Below the pieces are notes generated by a model, which was not told where the DNA came from, did no database searches, and was given only the letters and a program-made list of their open reading frames with translations. A stretch of 9,249 nt of DNA, taken from NCBI GenBank assembly GCA_002407865.1, contig DHPI01000054.1, positions 32,909-42,157 on the forward strand. The letters are read 5' to 3'. Positions 1-7,637 of this stretch are shown here, one piece after another. Every line of letters begins with the position of its first letter. Positions within the stretch are counted from its first letter, which is position 1. The DNA comes from Spirochaetia bacterium UBA5368. GTDB taxonomy: Bacteria; Spirochaetota; UBA4802; UBA5368. The position numbers and the translations under genes were made by a program.

Positions 1-41
1 AGGTTGATGTTGAAAAATATTTAAAGGGCATAAAGGAGTAG
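1..41 (+). CDS. 3' end of an upstream gene, possibly the RND pump's partner protein (partial)
   Basis: The third reading frame stays open from the left edge and ends at a TAG at 39-41, giving the tail VDVEKYLKGIKE. The stop lies four bases before the ATG of the RND pump, and the pump's ribosome binding site (AAGGAG) falls inside these last codons, which is how tightly coupled operon genes are arranged. RND pump genes usually follow a periplasmic adaptor or TolC-type outer-membrane factor gene, so one of these is the likely identity. Twelve residues cannot prove it. A second frame ends at 22-24 but lacks the operon-like spacing. Confidence 0.45.
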   Translation, partial: VDVEKYLKGIKE

Positions 42-45
42 CCTT

Positions 46-3000
46 ATGAACATAGCACGTTTTTCGATTAAACGGCCAATACTGATCAGTTGCCTTGTAA
101 TTGTAATGATAGTAACAGGGATGATCGGATTGAAGCGTATGGGGGTAGACTTACTGCCGCCGACCGATTTTCCTATTATAATTGTTATGACAAGTTATCC
201 GGGGGCGTCCCCTGAGGAAATTGAATCGCTCATTTCCAAGCCGCTTGAGGAAAAGATTAGTACGATCTCCGGCCTCAAGCGTCTTACCTCCCGTAACACC
301 GAGGGTGCTTCCATTGTTATTGCCGAATTCAACTATGAAACGGACATCAAGTACGCCGAGCAGAAGATGCGGGAGAAGGTGGACCAGGCCCGCAACGATC
401 TTCCCGGCGACCTCGAAAACGACCCGGTTGTTACGCAGATAAATATTGACGACGTACCGGTTGTCACAATGGCGTTGACCGCCGATCTGCCCCCCATCGC
501 TCTGTATGATATGGCCAAAGAAACGATAAAGCCGATGCTGGAGCAGGTGCGGGGCGTGGGGGAGGTACGGCTTATCGGCGGTACCCGCCGTGAAATCCAG
601 GTGGAGCTTGACCGCAACAAGCTTAACGAATACCAGATCTCCGCTTTAGCTGTTGCCGAAAGCCTGCGGATATCGGGCGTCAACATTCCCGTGGGCAAAT
701 ACGACTCGGGAAACAAATCCACTGTTTTCAGAACGATAGGCGAGTTTAAAAGTATCGATCAGATAAATAAATCGCTTGTTTCGTTCTCGGGCGACATGTC
801 GAGTTCGGTTACCATTAGTAAACTCGGAACGGTTCGGGATGACGCGGAAGACGTTAAGACCCACGCGTACCTGTACTTTGCCGCGGATGATCCTGAACAC
901 GGGAAAGGTAGTTCGCCGACAGGTCTGTCTGCCCTTGAGAAAAAAGGCGCGAAAAATGATCTGCGGCAATGCATTCTTATAGATGTTGTAAAGCAATCAG
1001 GATCGAATTCGGTGGCTGTTGCCGAAGACGCTATCAAGCGTATCGAAACGATTAATGAAACGATAAAAAAGGCCCCGGGGAGCCCGCAGCTTGTCTATGT
1101 GTACGATACGTCGAAGTACATACGCATGAACATTGACGATGTGCGGGAAACGATGATCATCGGTATTATTCTCACCATCCTCGTGGTATACCTGTTCCTC
1201 GGCAATATTCGGTCGACGATTATTACGGGTATCGCGATACCCAATAGTATTCTCGGCGCTTTTGTTCTAATGTATTTTATGGGGTTCACCTTGAACCTCA
1301 TGACACTGATTGCGCTATCCCTGGCGGTCGGTTTGCTTGTCGACGACGCCATTGTCGTGCGTGAAAACATCTTCCGTAATATGCAGGCCGGGCTTGAAGC
1401 CGACGAGGCCGCGGAGAGAGGCACGCGAGAGGTTATGCTTGCGGTCGTTGCGACGACGCTGACCATCATCTCGGTCTTCCTCCCGATTGCCTTCCTTGAG
1501 GGGGTTGTGGGAAGAATTTTCAGGCAGTTCGGCCTTGTGGTTGTTTTTGCCATGCTGATCAGCCTCTTCGACGCCCTTACGGTAGCCCCGTTGCTTTCGG
1601 CATACTTCGGCGGAAAGGGCGAAAAGGCGCCCAACCGCGTCGTGCAGGCCTTCGATGCATTTCAAACGTGGCTTGACAAAATATACGATAAATGCATGGC
1701 CTTCTGTGTTGATCATCCGATGGTCGTTATTCTCCTTACAATCGGCGTGTTTATCGCAAGTATCGGATCGTTTGCCGCGATTGGGAAGACCTTTCAGTCG
1801 GAATCGGAGGAGACCGAGTTTAGCATTAACCTGGAGCTGCCGGCGTGTACAAGCCTTGAAGGCACCAGGGGCGTCGCGATAGAGATAGCCGAAAAAATTA
1901 AAAGGCTTCCAGAGCTTGATCACATGTCCGTTCAGATAGGTTCGAATAACTCCGAGGATAATCATGCGTCAATCGGTGTTTTCCTCGTGCCGATGGAACA
2001 GCGCAAACGGGATTCCGCTGAAATTAAAAAGGAAGTTCGAGAGATGCTGCGCGCGTATTCCTTTGCGAAGCCGTCGGTAAACCAGTATGGAAACACGCAA
2101 AGGCCGTACCGGCTGGTGCTCAAAGGTAACGATCTCAAAGTGCTTGAGGCGTATTCGGAAAAGGTGAGGGAGCGCATGAATAAAATTAAAGATATTACCG
2201 AGCTCGATGTGAGTACGCAGCCGGGCAAACCTGAATTTCAAGTGCATCTCGATGAGCAGAAGATGCAGATGCTTGGCGTGACACACAAGATGGCCGGCGG
2301 CGAGCTTCGATATCACGTGGCCGGCGGTGTGGTGGGCAAATTCCACGACAATGGAATCGAATACGATGTGCGGCTGCGCCTGAAGCCAGAACAGAGAAAT
2401 CTGAAGAGTGCATATTATGAAACCAGGGTGCCGAATGTTCATGGGAGGATGATCCCTGTTTCGGCGGTTTCCGAGGGGAAAACAGAGACGGGACCGTCGA
2501 GAATCTACCGGCAGGATCGCTCAAGGGTGATTCAGATATCCGCGAACATCGCCGAAGGTGGCGCTATGGGCCGTGCAATCGAGCAGACAAAACAGATTTT
2601 CGAGAAAGAAATGCCGCTTCCGGCCGGGGTAAGCTATGCGTTTATCGGCAGCGCTGACAGCTTTCTTGAAACGCTGCCGAGTATGGTAATGGCGGTATTC
2701 CTCTCTATAATGTTTATTTACCTGATTCTGGCAAGTCTGTACGAATCGTTCATTACGCCGTTTACAATCCTGCTTGCCCTTCCGACGGCCCTATCGGGAG
2801 CGTTTTTCGCGCTCTTCATTACAGGTAAGCATATGGATATATTCGCCATGATCGGGATAATAATGCTTCTGGGGCTTGTAACCAAAAACTCAATTCTCCT
2901 TGTCGACTTTGCCATGGAGGGGGTGCGTTCCGGACTCAGCCAGCGGGATGCCATTATTCAGGCAGGCAGGCTGCGGTTGCGCCCCATCCTCATGACGACC

Positions 3001-3282
3001 TTTGCCATGCTTGCCGGTATGCTTCCCATGACGATCGGGGTAGGCCCTGCGGGTTCGACCCGGGCCTCGTTCGGTATCGCGATTATGGGCGGCCTTATCG
3101 TTTCGACGTTTATCACACTGCTTGTCGTGCCTGCCGTGTTCGGGTACATTGACCGGTTCCGCGAAGCTCTGGAATCCAGGTTCAGGCTGAAGAAAAAGAA
3201 CGAATCCGCGAGCATGCCTGTGTTCGAACCGGTGCCTGTTCCGGTAAATGTTCCGGTGAAAAGAAAGAAGGCTGAAAAATAA
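46..3282 (+). CDS. RND-family efflux pump inner-membrane transporter (AcrB/HAE1 type)
   Basis: This is a proton-driven inner-membrane exporter expected to work as a trimer with a periplasmic adaptor and an outer-membrane channel, moving drugs, detergents or other hydrophobic compounds out of the cell. At 1078 residues it has the usual family length. The layout is the duplicated RND fold: TM1 at about 10-29, a periplasmic porter region to about 365, TM2-TM6 at about 368-520, TM7 at about 558-580, a second periplasmic region, and TM8-TM12 at about 879-1033. The TM4 motif GLLVDDAIVVREN places the proton-relay pair at D433/D434, and the TM10 motif GLVTKNSILLVDF places the partner lysine at K947, so the relay is intact. 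The ATG at 46 follows AAGGAG by seven bases and the N-terminus (MNIARFSIKRPI) is typical. Oddities are an extra loop near residues 278-306 and a Pro/Val-rich, basic C-terminal tail. Substrate cannot be read from sequence; HAE1 (drug) is favoured over the metal-exporting type. Confidence 0.95.
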   Translation: MNIARFSIKRPILISCLVIVMIVTGMIGLKRMGVDLLPPTDFPIIIVMTSYPGASPEEIESLISKPLEEKISTISGLKRLTSRNTEGASIVIAEFNYETDIKYAEQKMREKVDQARNDLPGDLENDPVVTQINIDDVPVVTMALTADLPPIALYDMAKETIKPMLEQVRGVGEVRLIGGTRREIQVELDRNKLNEYQISALAVAESLRISGVNIPVGKYDSGNKSTVFRTIGEFKSIDQINKSLVSFSGDMSSSVTISKLGTVRDDAEDVKTHAYLYFAADDPEHGKGSSPTGLSALEKKGAKNDLRQCILIDVVKQSGSNSVAVAEDAIKRIETINETIKKAPGSPQLVYVYDTSKYIRMNIDDVRETMIIGIILTILVVYLFLGNIRSTIITGIAIPNSILGAFVLMYFMGFTLNLMTLIALSLAVGLLVDDAIVVRENIFRNMQAGLEADEAAERGTREVMLAVVATTLTIISVFLPIAFLEGVVGRIFRQFGLVVVFAMLISLFDALTVAPLLSAYFGGKGEKAPNRVVQAFDAFQTWLDKIYDKCMAFCVDHPMVVILLTIGVFIASIGSFAAIGKTFQSESEETEFSINLELPACTSLEGTRGVAIEIAEKIKRLPELDHMSVQIGSNNSEDNHASIGVFLVPMEQRKRDSAEIKKEVREMLRAYSFAKPSVNQYGNTQRPYRLVLKGNDLKVLEAYSEKVRERMNKIKDITELDVSTQPGKPEFQVHLDEQKMQMLGVTHKMAGGELRYHVAGGVVGKFHDNGIEYDVRLRLKPEQRNLKSAYYETRVPNVHGRMIPVSAVSEGKTETGPSRIYRQDRSRVIQISANIAEGGAMGRAIEQTKQIFEKEMPLPAGVSYAFIGSADSFLETLPSMVMAVFLSIMFIYLILASLYESFITPFTILLALPTALSGAFFALFITGKHMDIFAMIGIIMLLGLVTKNSILLVDFAMEGVRSGLSQRDAIIQAGRLRLRPILMTTFAMLAGMLPMTIGVGPAGSTRASFGIAIMGGLIVSTFITLLVVPAVFGYIDRFREALESRFRLKKKNESASMPVFEPVPVPVNVPVKRKKAEK

Positions 3283-3308
3283 AATAACCCGCGATACATG
3301 GTCTCCGC

Positions 3309-3340
3309 TGAAGGGCATCACGAAACCGTGACGCCCTTCA
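3309..3340. terminator. Hairpin between convergent genes, probable bidirectional terminator
   Basis: The arms TGAAGGGC and GCCCTTCA, continued inward by TCACG and CGTGA, give a stem of about 14 pairs with one A-C mismatch and a four-base AAAC loop. It lies between the stop of the RND gene and the stop of the convergent ligase-acyltransferase gene, where a shared terminator is expected. No run of T follows on either strand, so it may act with Rho or only as a 3'-end stabilising structure. Confidence 0.6.
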
Positions 3341-3388
3341 TTATATGCGGGCCGACGGGTCATGTATGGCTCACGGAATTATGGGTGC

Positions 3389-5911
3389 TCAGCCATTTGC
3401 GGCGCGTAGCCCGCCCCTGATTATGCGGTGAAGCTCGACGGTGAGGTCTTCCACACATGCGAAGGCGTCTGGCTTGAGCGGTGTGTGCACCGTCAGCGAT
3501 CCTCGACTGCGCGAAAAGAAACGCGGTATCTTTTTTTTGCGCGGTAGTATGGCGAACGAGCCGTTGATCGTGACCGGGATGATATTCTTGTCCAGTTTTT
3601 TCGCAAGGTACGCGGCACCGTTTTTAAACTCGCCAATCTCGCCGGTAGCCGTACGGGTGCCCTCCGGAAATATGATGAGCGATTTTCCCTGCCGCAGAAG
3701 ATCGGCGCCTGCTTTCAAAGCGGGCAGCACGTTGCCGTTACGCTCTACGAAGACGAGAGGCGCTCCGGGGAAGATGTATTTCATAAATGAAAGCTCTTTC
3801 TTGCTGATCGCAAAAACGTTCCGGCGTTTTTGTGCGGGAAGCTGGCTGTACAGCCACAGCACGTCGAGATTGGACTGGTGGTTCGCGACGATGATGCTGT
3901 TGTCGGGGATAAGCCGCTCCCTGTGCACTGTCGTCAGTTTCCAGCAGAGCCTTGAAATATTTTGTACAAGCATGAGTAGAAAATTATTCACGGGATTGGG
4001 CAGTCTCCGGGCGTGTGTCGTAATCGCGCCGTTTACAATAGATTCGTCGCAGCGCGCTCCGCTCCCCGCGTCGCATCCCGCGAGATATGCCACCAGCTCG
4101 TCGAGGGTTTGCATGCCGCGAAAACGGTCGGCATCGATCGCGACGCCCAGATTATCCTCGAGAAAAACGATCAGATCGATAAGCCCCAGCGAATCGATGT
4201 TGAAATCGGAAAGTCCCTGGGATGCGTAGAGTTTGTCGCGCCCCAGCTTTTTACGCAGTACGGCAATGATCGCCTCTTCGCGCGCGGATGTTCCGGCGAG
4301 CGTGTTTTCGGGGACAGGCGCAGTGTCTTCCGCCGTCTGGTAAAGGCCGCGGTCCAGCCGGGCGATCACCTGGTCGACGAGTACCTTGCGTGTGGAGTTT
4401 TTCGGCAGCGGGTCGAACGACACCGCGTAACGGCGCAGCCACCGGTACGGGGGAAGCCCCCTGTTCAGCGACGCGATTTCACCGCGCAACGCGGCGAAAC
4501 TTTCCCTCGTTTTCGATGCCGGAACGATAACGGCAAACACGGTTTCACGACCGTCGATTTTTCTGCCGAAGACCGCGATCTCCGAAATTGCCGGCGACTG
4601 CTTAAAGTAGAGCTCGAGCTCTTCGGGGTACACGTTCTTCCCTGAATCGAGCACGATCACGTTTTTCATCCTGCCGGTGAGAAAGATGTTGCCGCGCGCG
4701 TCAACGCGCCCCAGGTCGCCGGTATTGAAAAAACCATTTGCGTCGAATGCCCTGCGATTTGCCTCGTCGTTGTTGTAATATCCTGCCATGACGGCCTCGC
4801 CGCGGAGCCATATCTCGCCGATGCCGTCCGCGTTGATGTTCTTTACCTTTACCTCGTTTCCCCTGATTGGCGCGCCCACGGAGCCGGCGATGGCGTTTTT
4901 GTAGTAGGGGATTGCGATGGGGCCGGTCGTTTCGGTGAGACCATATCCTTCCATGATGTAAAAGCCCATGCGCCGGTAATACTCAAAATATTTACGCTTG
5001 AGCGGGGCGCCGCCGCTGATGAAAAAACGCATCGATTTTCCAAAGACCGCGTGTACCGGCTCGAACACGCGGTCGAGCACGGACGAAAGCCCGATCGCCC
5101 GCAGCAGGGGCGCGGCATTGAGCAGAAACATGAACAGCCTGTATTTCATTATCGACTGCGCCCGTATCTTCTGCGTAATGGCGTCGAAGAAAAGCTCCCA
5201 CATCTGCGGCGCCGCCGGGAAAATTGTAATGTCGTTGTCGGCGAGGCTTTTGATGATGTCGGGTCCTTTGAGCGACGGTTGAAACACGATCGAGCTTCCG
5301 GTTACCAGCGGGGCCATGAAGTTCGACTCGAACGCGTATACGTGAAACAGGGGGAGGATGGATAGCGTCACGTCCTTTTCGGTGTACTCTTCCAGTTCGG
5401 TGCAGACGATGGCGATGTGCATCACATTGCCATGCGTAAGCGCGACGATCTTCGGGGCTCCGGTGGTGCCGGATGTAAACAGCAGTGAGGCAATGTCGCC
5501 GGCCGAAAGAGCCGGCTGTATGTACGAGTCCTCGTCGGCCATGCTGTCGCTGAAGTCCACCCTGAAGGCCGGTACCGTGGATATGCGATCGATAAATCCA
5601 TCCGATACGAAGCACGCGCGTGCGCTCGCGGCGGCGAGCATGCGAGAATACTGTTCGGCTTTCAGGGTGGTGTCAAGGGGAAGGGCCAGCGCGCCTATGG
5701 CGGTGATTGCCATGAAGGAGACACACCATTCGGGAGAGTTCGAGGCGAGCAGTCCCACCACATCCCCCTTTTTACATCCCTGGGACTGAAGAAACGCGGC
5801 CCTGCCGTACGCAAGGCGCAGCGTCTCTCCGTAGGTTATCGTGTTTTCGAACAGGTAGTTATCGCTGAAACGTTTGCAGCGGTCACGGTAAAACTCGGGC
5901 AGATTGTTCAT
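3389..5911 (-). CDS. Three-domain acyl-ACP/acyl-CoA synthetase, acyl carrier and PlsC-type acyltransferase fusion
   Basis: The 840-residue protein probably activates a fatty acid with ATP and transfers it to a lysophospholipid or glycerophosphate acceptor at the inner face of the membrane. Domain 1 (about 1-535) is an AMP-forming ligase: P-loop TSGTTGAPK at 146-154, GYGLTETTG at 322-330, TGDL at 397-400, hinge GRMKN at 413-417, and K509 in the position of the catalytic A10 lysine. Domain 2 (about 543-612) is a carrier domain with the motif FNIDSLG; S574 should carry phosphopantetheine. Domain 3 (about 640-840) is a PlsC-type acyltransferase with NHQSNLD (H678, D683), FVERNGN at 721-727, FPEGTR at 748-753 and IIPV at 777-780. 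All core residues are present, so each domain looks active. The ATG is preceded by GAGGT with a five-base spacer. E. coli Aas joins the same two activities in the opposite order, acyltransferase first, without an internal carrier. Whether the acceptor is lyso-PE, lyso-PA or another lipid is unknown. Confidence 0.92.
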   Translation of the reverse strand: MNNLPEFYRDRCKRFSDNYLFENTITYGETLRLAYGRAAFLQSQGCKKGDVVGLLASNSPEWCVSFMAITAIGALALPLDTTLKAEQYSRMLAAASARACFVSDGFIDRISTVPAFRVDFSDSMADEDSYIQPALSAGDIASLLFTSGTTGAPKIVALTHGNVMHIAIVCTELEEYTEKDVTLSILPLFHVYAFESNFMAPLVTGSSIVFQPSLKGPDIIKSLADNDITIFPAAPQMWELFFDAITQKIRAQSIMKYRLFMFLLNAAPLLRAIGLSSVLDRVFEPVHAVFGKSMRFFISGGAPLKRKYFEYYRRMGFYIMEGYGLTETTGPIAIPYYKNAIAGSVGAPIRGNEVKVKNINADGIGEIWLRGEAVMAGYYNNDEANRRAFDANGFFNTGDLGRVDARGNIFLTGRMKNVIVLDSGKNVYPEELELYFKQSPAISEIAVFGRKIDGRETVFAVIVPASKTRESFAALRGEIASLNRGLPPYRWLRRYAVSFDPLPKNSTRKVLVDQVIARLDRGLYQTAEDTAPVPENTLAGTSAREEAIIAVLRKKLGRDKLYASQGLSDFNIDSLGLIDLIVFLEDNLGVAIDADRFRGMQTLDELVAYLAGCDAGSGARCDESIVNGAITTHARRLPNPVNNFLLMLVQNISRLCWKLTTVHRERLIPDNSIIVANHQSNLDVLWLYSQLPAQKRRNVFAISKKELSFMKYIFPGAPLVFVERNGNVLPALKAGADLLRQGKSLIIFPEGTRTATGEIGEFKNGAAYLAKKLDKNIIPVTINGSFAILPRKKKIPRFFSRSRGSLTVHTPLKPDAFACVEDLTVELHRIIRGGLRAANG

Positions 5912-6183
5912 TGCGTACCTCGTGGTAGTATTTCCGGATGGCCGGCAGAGTGAACGCGCGCCGGTATCGGTGCATTGATGCCGCGAAAAATAAGCATCAA
6001 ATCATTGACAGCGGGAGGAGGCGCGAGGTTGCAAAAAAATACCGGGGGAAAAGTGTATTGCATCAAAAAAACGGCACATTCGTTGCGGCGCGACGGGAAT
6101 GGCCGCATGCGGAAGGCGGGTATTGCCATGTAACGGTGCGTCGGGTTATGGGCGTGCGTATGCGGTGAAAAGAGCCGTCGTGC
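5912..6183. other. Intergenic region upstream of the lipid-enzyme fusion gene; repeated TTGATGC words
   Basis: No credible gene lies here. A 73-codon minus-strand frame overlaps the next start as ATGA but has no ribosome binding site and an Arg/Pro-rich, noise-like product. The 7-base word TTGATGC occurs three times, at 5975-5981 on the plus strand and at 5994-6000 and 6060-6066 on the minus strand; the first two form an inverted repeat with a 12-base gap. They lie 64 to 155 bases upstream of the start codon of the fusion gene. I could not identify a convincing -35/-10 pair for that gene. The stretch also holds whatever 3' end the broken DUF3795 gene has; no strong terminator is visible. Confidence 0.4.
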
Positions 6184-6660
6184 TCAATCGAGTTCTACCG
6201 GCGTTTTGCACGTATTGCACCGCTTCGCCCCGCGAAAGAGCGCGTTGCCGCACTGGGGGCAGGTGTAGCGTGACTCTTCGTCGCGCACGAACTTCTCCGT
6301 GCCGTGCTCCTTCCAGTACGGAATCGTCCGCAGTATGACCTTTTTGCCGACGGGCATTGGGAAGTTGTCGATGTGTTCGCACGGGAACGTGTCGCACCGG
6401 TGGCATCCTTCGTAGCTGTGCGCCGTGGTGCAATCGCGAATTTTGCAATAGCGGCAGAACATCGATTTTCTTTCGGCCAGGCATCCGTCGCACCAGAGGT
6501 CGTCGACGGTCGTCCGGTCAATTCCCGGAATCGTGCTTTTGTACACGTTCAGCAGCCGTTACAGAAAGGGCGTGTTGCTGTCGCGAGTTGCGATATACAC
6601 GCCGCAAACGCCGCAGTACAAGCCGCATGGGGCAAGCAGTCTTGTGTTAATATCTTTCAT
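6184..6660 (-). pseudogene. DUF3795 family Cys-rich protein, interrupted by an in-frame TAA at codon 34
   Basis: Translation from the ATG at 6658-6660 gives MKDINTRLLAPCGLYCGVCG, the usual start of a DUF3795 protein, preceded by a perfect AGGAGG with a five-base spacer. The frame reaches TAA at 6559-6561 (codon 34) and then continues in the same frame, as RLLNVYKSTIPG, to codon 158. The downstream part keeps the family pattern: CDGC at about 57-60, CRYCKIRDC at 69-77, CHRCDTFPC at 86-94, and a C-terminal zinc ribbon (CPQC at 134-137, CNTC at 148-151). Fifteen cysteines in all suggest bound zinc or an iron-sulfur cluster; the family has no established function. The rest of the gene looks uneroded, so the stop is recent or a sequencing error; a single change from GAA, CAA or AAA would create it. 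Restart at GTG 6546 is possible, but no ribosome binding site precedes it and the first three cysteines would be lost. The gene lies 89 bases downstream of the membrane protein gene on the same strand. Confidence 0.85.
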
Positions 6661-6749
6661 GGTGTCCTCCTGACGTACGACGAACATCGCGCGTAATTCG
6701 ACAATCTCCCGGTGAATAAATGAAAACGCGACGTTGCCGTTATGTAGTT

Positions 6750-7301
6750 TCAGGTTGAGGGGACGCCGTCCCCCTTCCACTTCACGCGTATGGCGATTGT
6801 GCCGAGTGCCAGAAGGCCCGTGTTGGCGAAAAACGCGATGTACGCCCCCGCCTCCGGATGAATTATCGACGTGTAAACTATAATCCCACAAGAGAAGAGC
6901 GCGAAAATCGGTGTCGCAACGAGCAGCGCCCGCCTTGCGGCGCGATGTTTCAACCTTCGTTCGGCAAGCATGAAAACCGGCGGCCATATGAAACAGATGA
7001 ACAGCAGCGATGTAAGGCGGAATCCGCGGTGCCGTAATGCGTCGATCAGGTCCTCGTAGGCGTAGTGGTATTCCTTCACCTTGTAGCACTCGATCTTTTG
7101 TGTGTCTGGCGGCATCTTTATCAGACTGTTGTAGACGCCCTTTTCGTACCGGCCCCATTCTTGTTCGGGGATATTTTTCGAGCGCATCTGTTTGGCCGTG
7201 AGGCATTGCGTACAGCTGGTATACGGCAGAAAAAATGCCGCCGCGAGCGCGCACGAAAGGATGATTTTTATTGCCGCGAGTGCCTTCGGCAGGTTTATCA
7301 T
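6750..7301 (-). CDS. Four-helix integral membrane protein of unknown function
   Basis: I do not recognise the family. The 183-residue product has four predicted membrane helices at about 8-26, 97-114, 125-146 and 150-172, with a hydrophilic stretch of about 65 residues between the first two (31-96) that holds C33 and C72. The first helix runs into FFLPYTSCTQC, a Pro-Cys motif at its outer end that could resemble a lipobox, although Y-T-S before the cysteine is a poor match and the helix is more likely a retained membrane anchor. Helices 2 and 3 are joined by a basic loop (ERRLKHRAARR), which by the positive-inside rule should be cytoplasmic and places the 31-96 region outside the membrane. 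The start at 7299-7301 is chosen because AGGGG lies eight bases upstream and the membrane helix then begins near the N-terminus; a longer frame opening at 7376 would overlap the probable promoter. It may be co-transcribed with the broken DUF3795 gene downstream. Confidence 0.7.
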   Translation of the reverse strand: MINLPKALAAIKIILSCALAAAFFLPYTSCTQCLTAKQMRSKNIPEQEWGRYEKGVYNSLIKMPPDTQKIECYKVKEYHYAYEDLIDALRHRGFRLTSLLFICFIWPPVFMLAERRLKHRAARRALLVATPIFALFSCGIIVYTSIIHPEAGAYIAFFANTGLLALGTIAIRVKWKGDGVPST

Positions 7302-7347
7302 GGGGCTTTCCCCTGGAGTTGCATGCAATATCGTTGTGCGTGCGCGC

Positions 7348-7376
7348 AGTATAGCTGGATATGCGCAAGTCCGCAA
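7348..7376 (-). promoter_or_regulatory. Candidate sigma-70 promoter for the membrane protein gene
   Basis: On the minus strand TTGCGG (7371-7376) is followed after 17 bases by TATACT (7348-7353), a five-of-six match to the -10 consensus. Transcription would start near 7341, leaving a leader of about 40 bases that contains the ribosome binding site. The -35 element matches only at half its positions, so this is a moderate prediction. Confidence 0.45.
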
Positions 7377-7543
7377 GCATTAATCGCGGGCGGGGATGTC
7401 CGATAGCCTGCGCAGCAGCAGCTATTCGCGGGGAGAATTTCAAATATATTCATGGAGGATATAATAAACCGTCAGTGTTAGAATTGATTCCGAGTTTATT
7501 TTCAGTAATAGTTTTTTTTCATGAGTATGATTTTTAAAGTTGA

Positions 7544-7569
7544 TTATTTGAAATTAGCTTCAAAAATAA
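7544..7569. repeat. Imperfect inverted repeat upstream of the carboxylase gene
   Basis: The arms TTTGAA (7547-7552) and TTCAAA (7559-7564) flank ATTAGC. They extend outward to TTATTTGAA and TTCAAAAATAA if a two-base bulge is allowed. The dyad lies about 70 bases upstream of the candidate -35 element. It could be a regulator site, but such dyads arise easily in AT-rich DNA. Confidence 0.3.
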
Positions 7570-7637
7570 CAAATGACTAATAATGTCTTCGGATTATGTC
7601 GATTGGGTTTGAAACGTTGTGTGAAATACTCAGCTAT

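Noticed and set aside
1315..1965. 216-codon minus-strand frame inside the RND gene, with other antisense frames of similar size
   Set aside because: The sense strand encodes conserved RND membrane motifs here. The antisense product is His/Arg-rich and featureless.
3441..4229. 262-codon open frame on the plus strand, antisense to the acyltransferase and carrier domains
   Set aside because: The opposite strand encodes clear catalytic motifs. The product is Ser/Arg-rich without any recognisable domain, as expected for a shadow frame in GC-rich DNA.
5908..6129. 73-codon minus-strand frame whose stop overlaps the start of the fusion gene as ATGA
   Set aside because: There is no ribosome binding site, the composition is Arg/Pro-rich and there is no domain. 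The overlap is tempting but probably chance.
6559..6561. Recoding of the internal stop, for example as selenocysteine
   Set aside because: The codon is TAA rather than TGA, and TAA is used as an ordinary stop by the RND and carboxylase genes in this window.
7209..7241. Lipoprotein signal at the start of the membrane protein (LPYTSC)
   Set aside because: The residues before the cysteine do not fit a normal lipobox and three further membrane helices follow. A retained membrane helix is more likely.
6559..7443. 294-codon minus-strand frame ending in the DUF3795 N-terminus
   Set aside because: Only its last 33 codons are real coding sequence. The rest is a shadow of the membrane protein gene in another frame and of intergenic DNA. 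The AGGAGG at 6666-6671 marks the true start.
7452..7481. Nine-codon open frame after the composition boundary (MEDIINRQC)
   Set aside because: It is too short, has no upstream ribosome binding site, and nothing suggests a leader peptide function.
7512..7519. Run of eight T as an intrinsic terminator
   Set aside because: No stem-loop precedes it and no plus-strand gene ends upstream of it.
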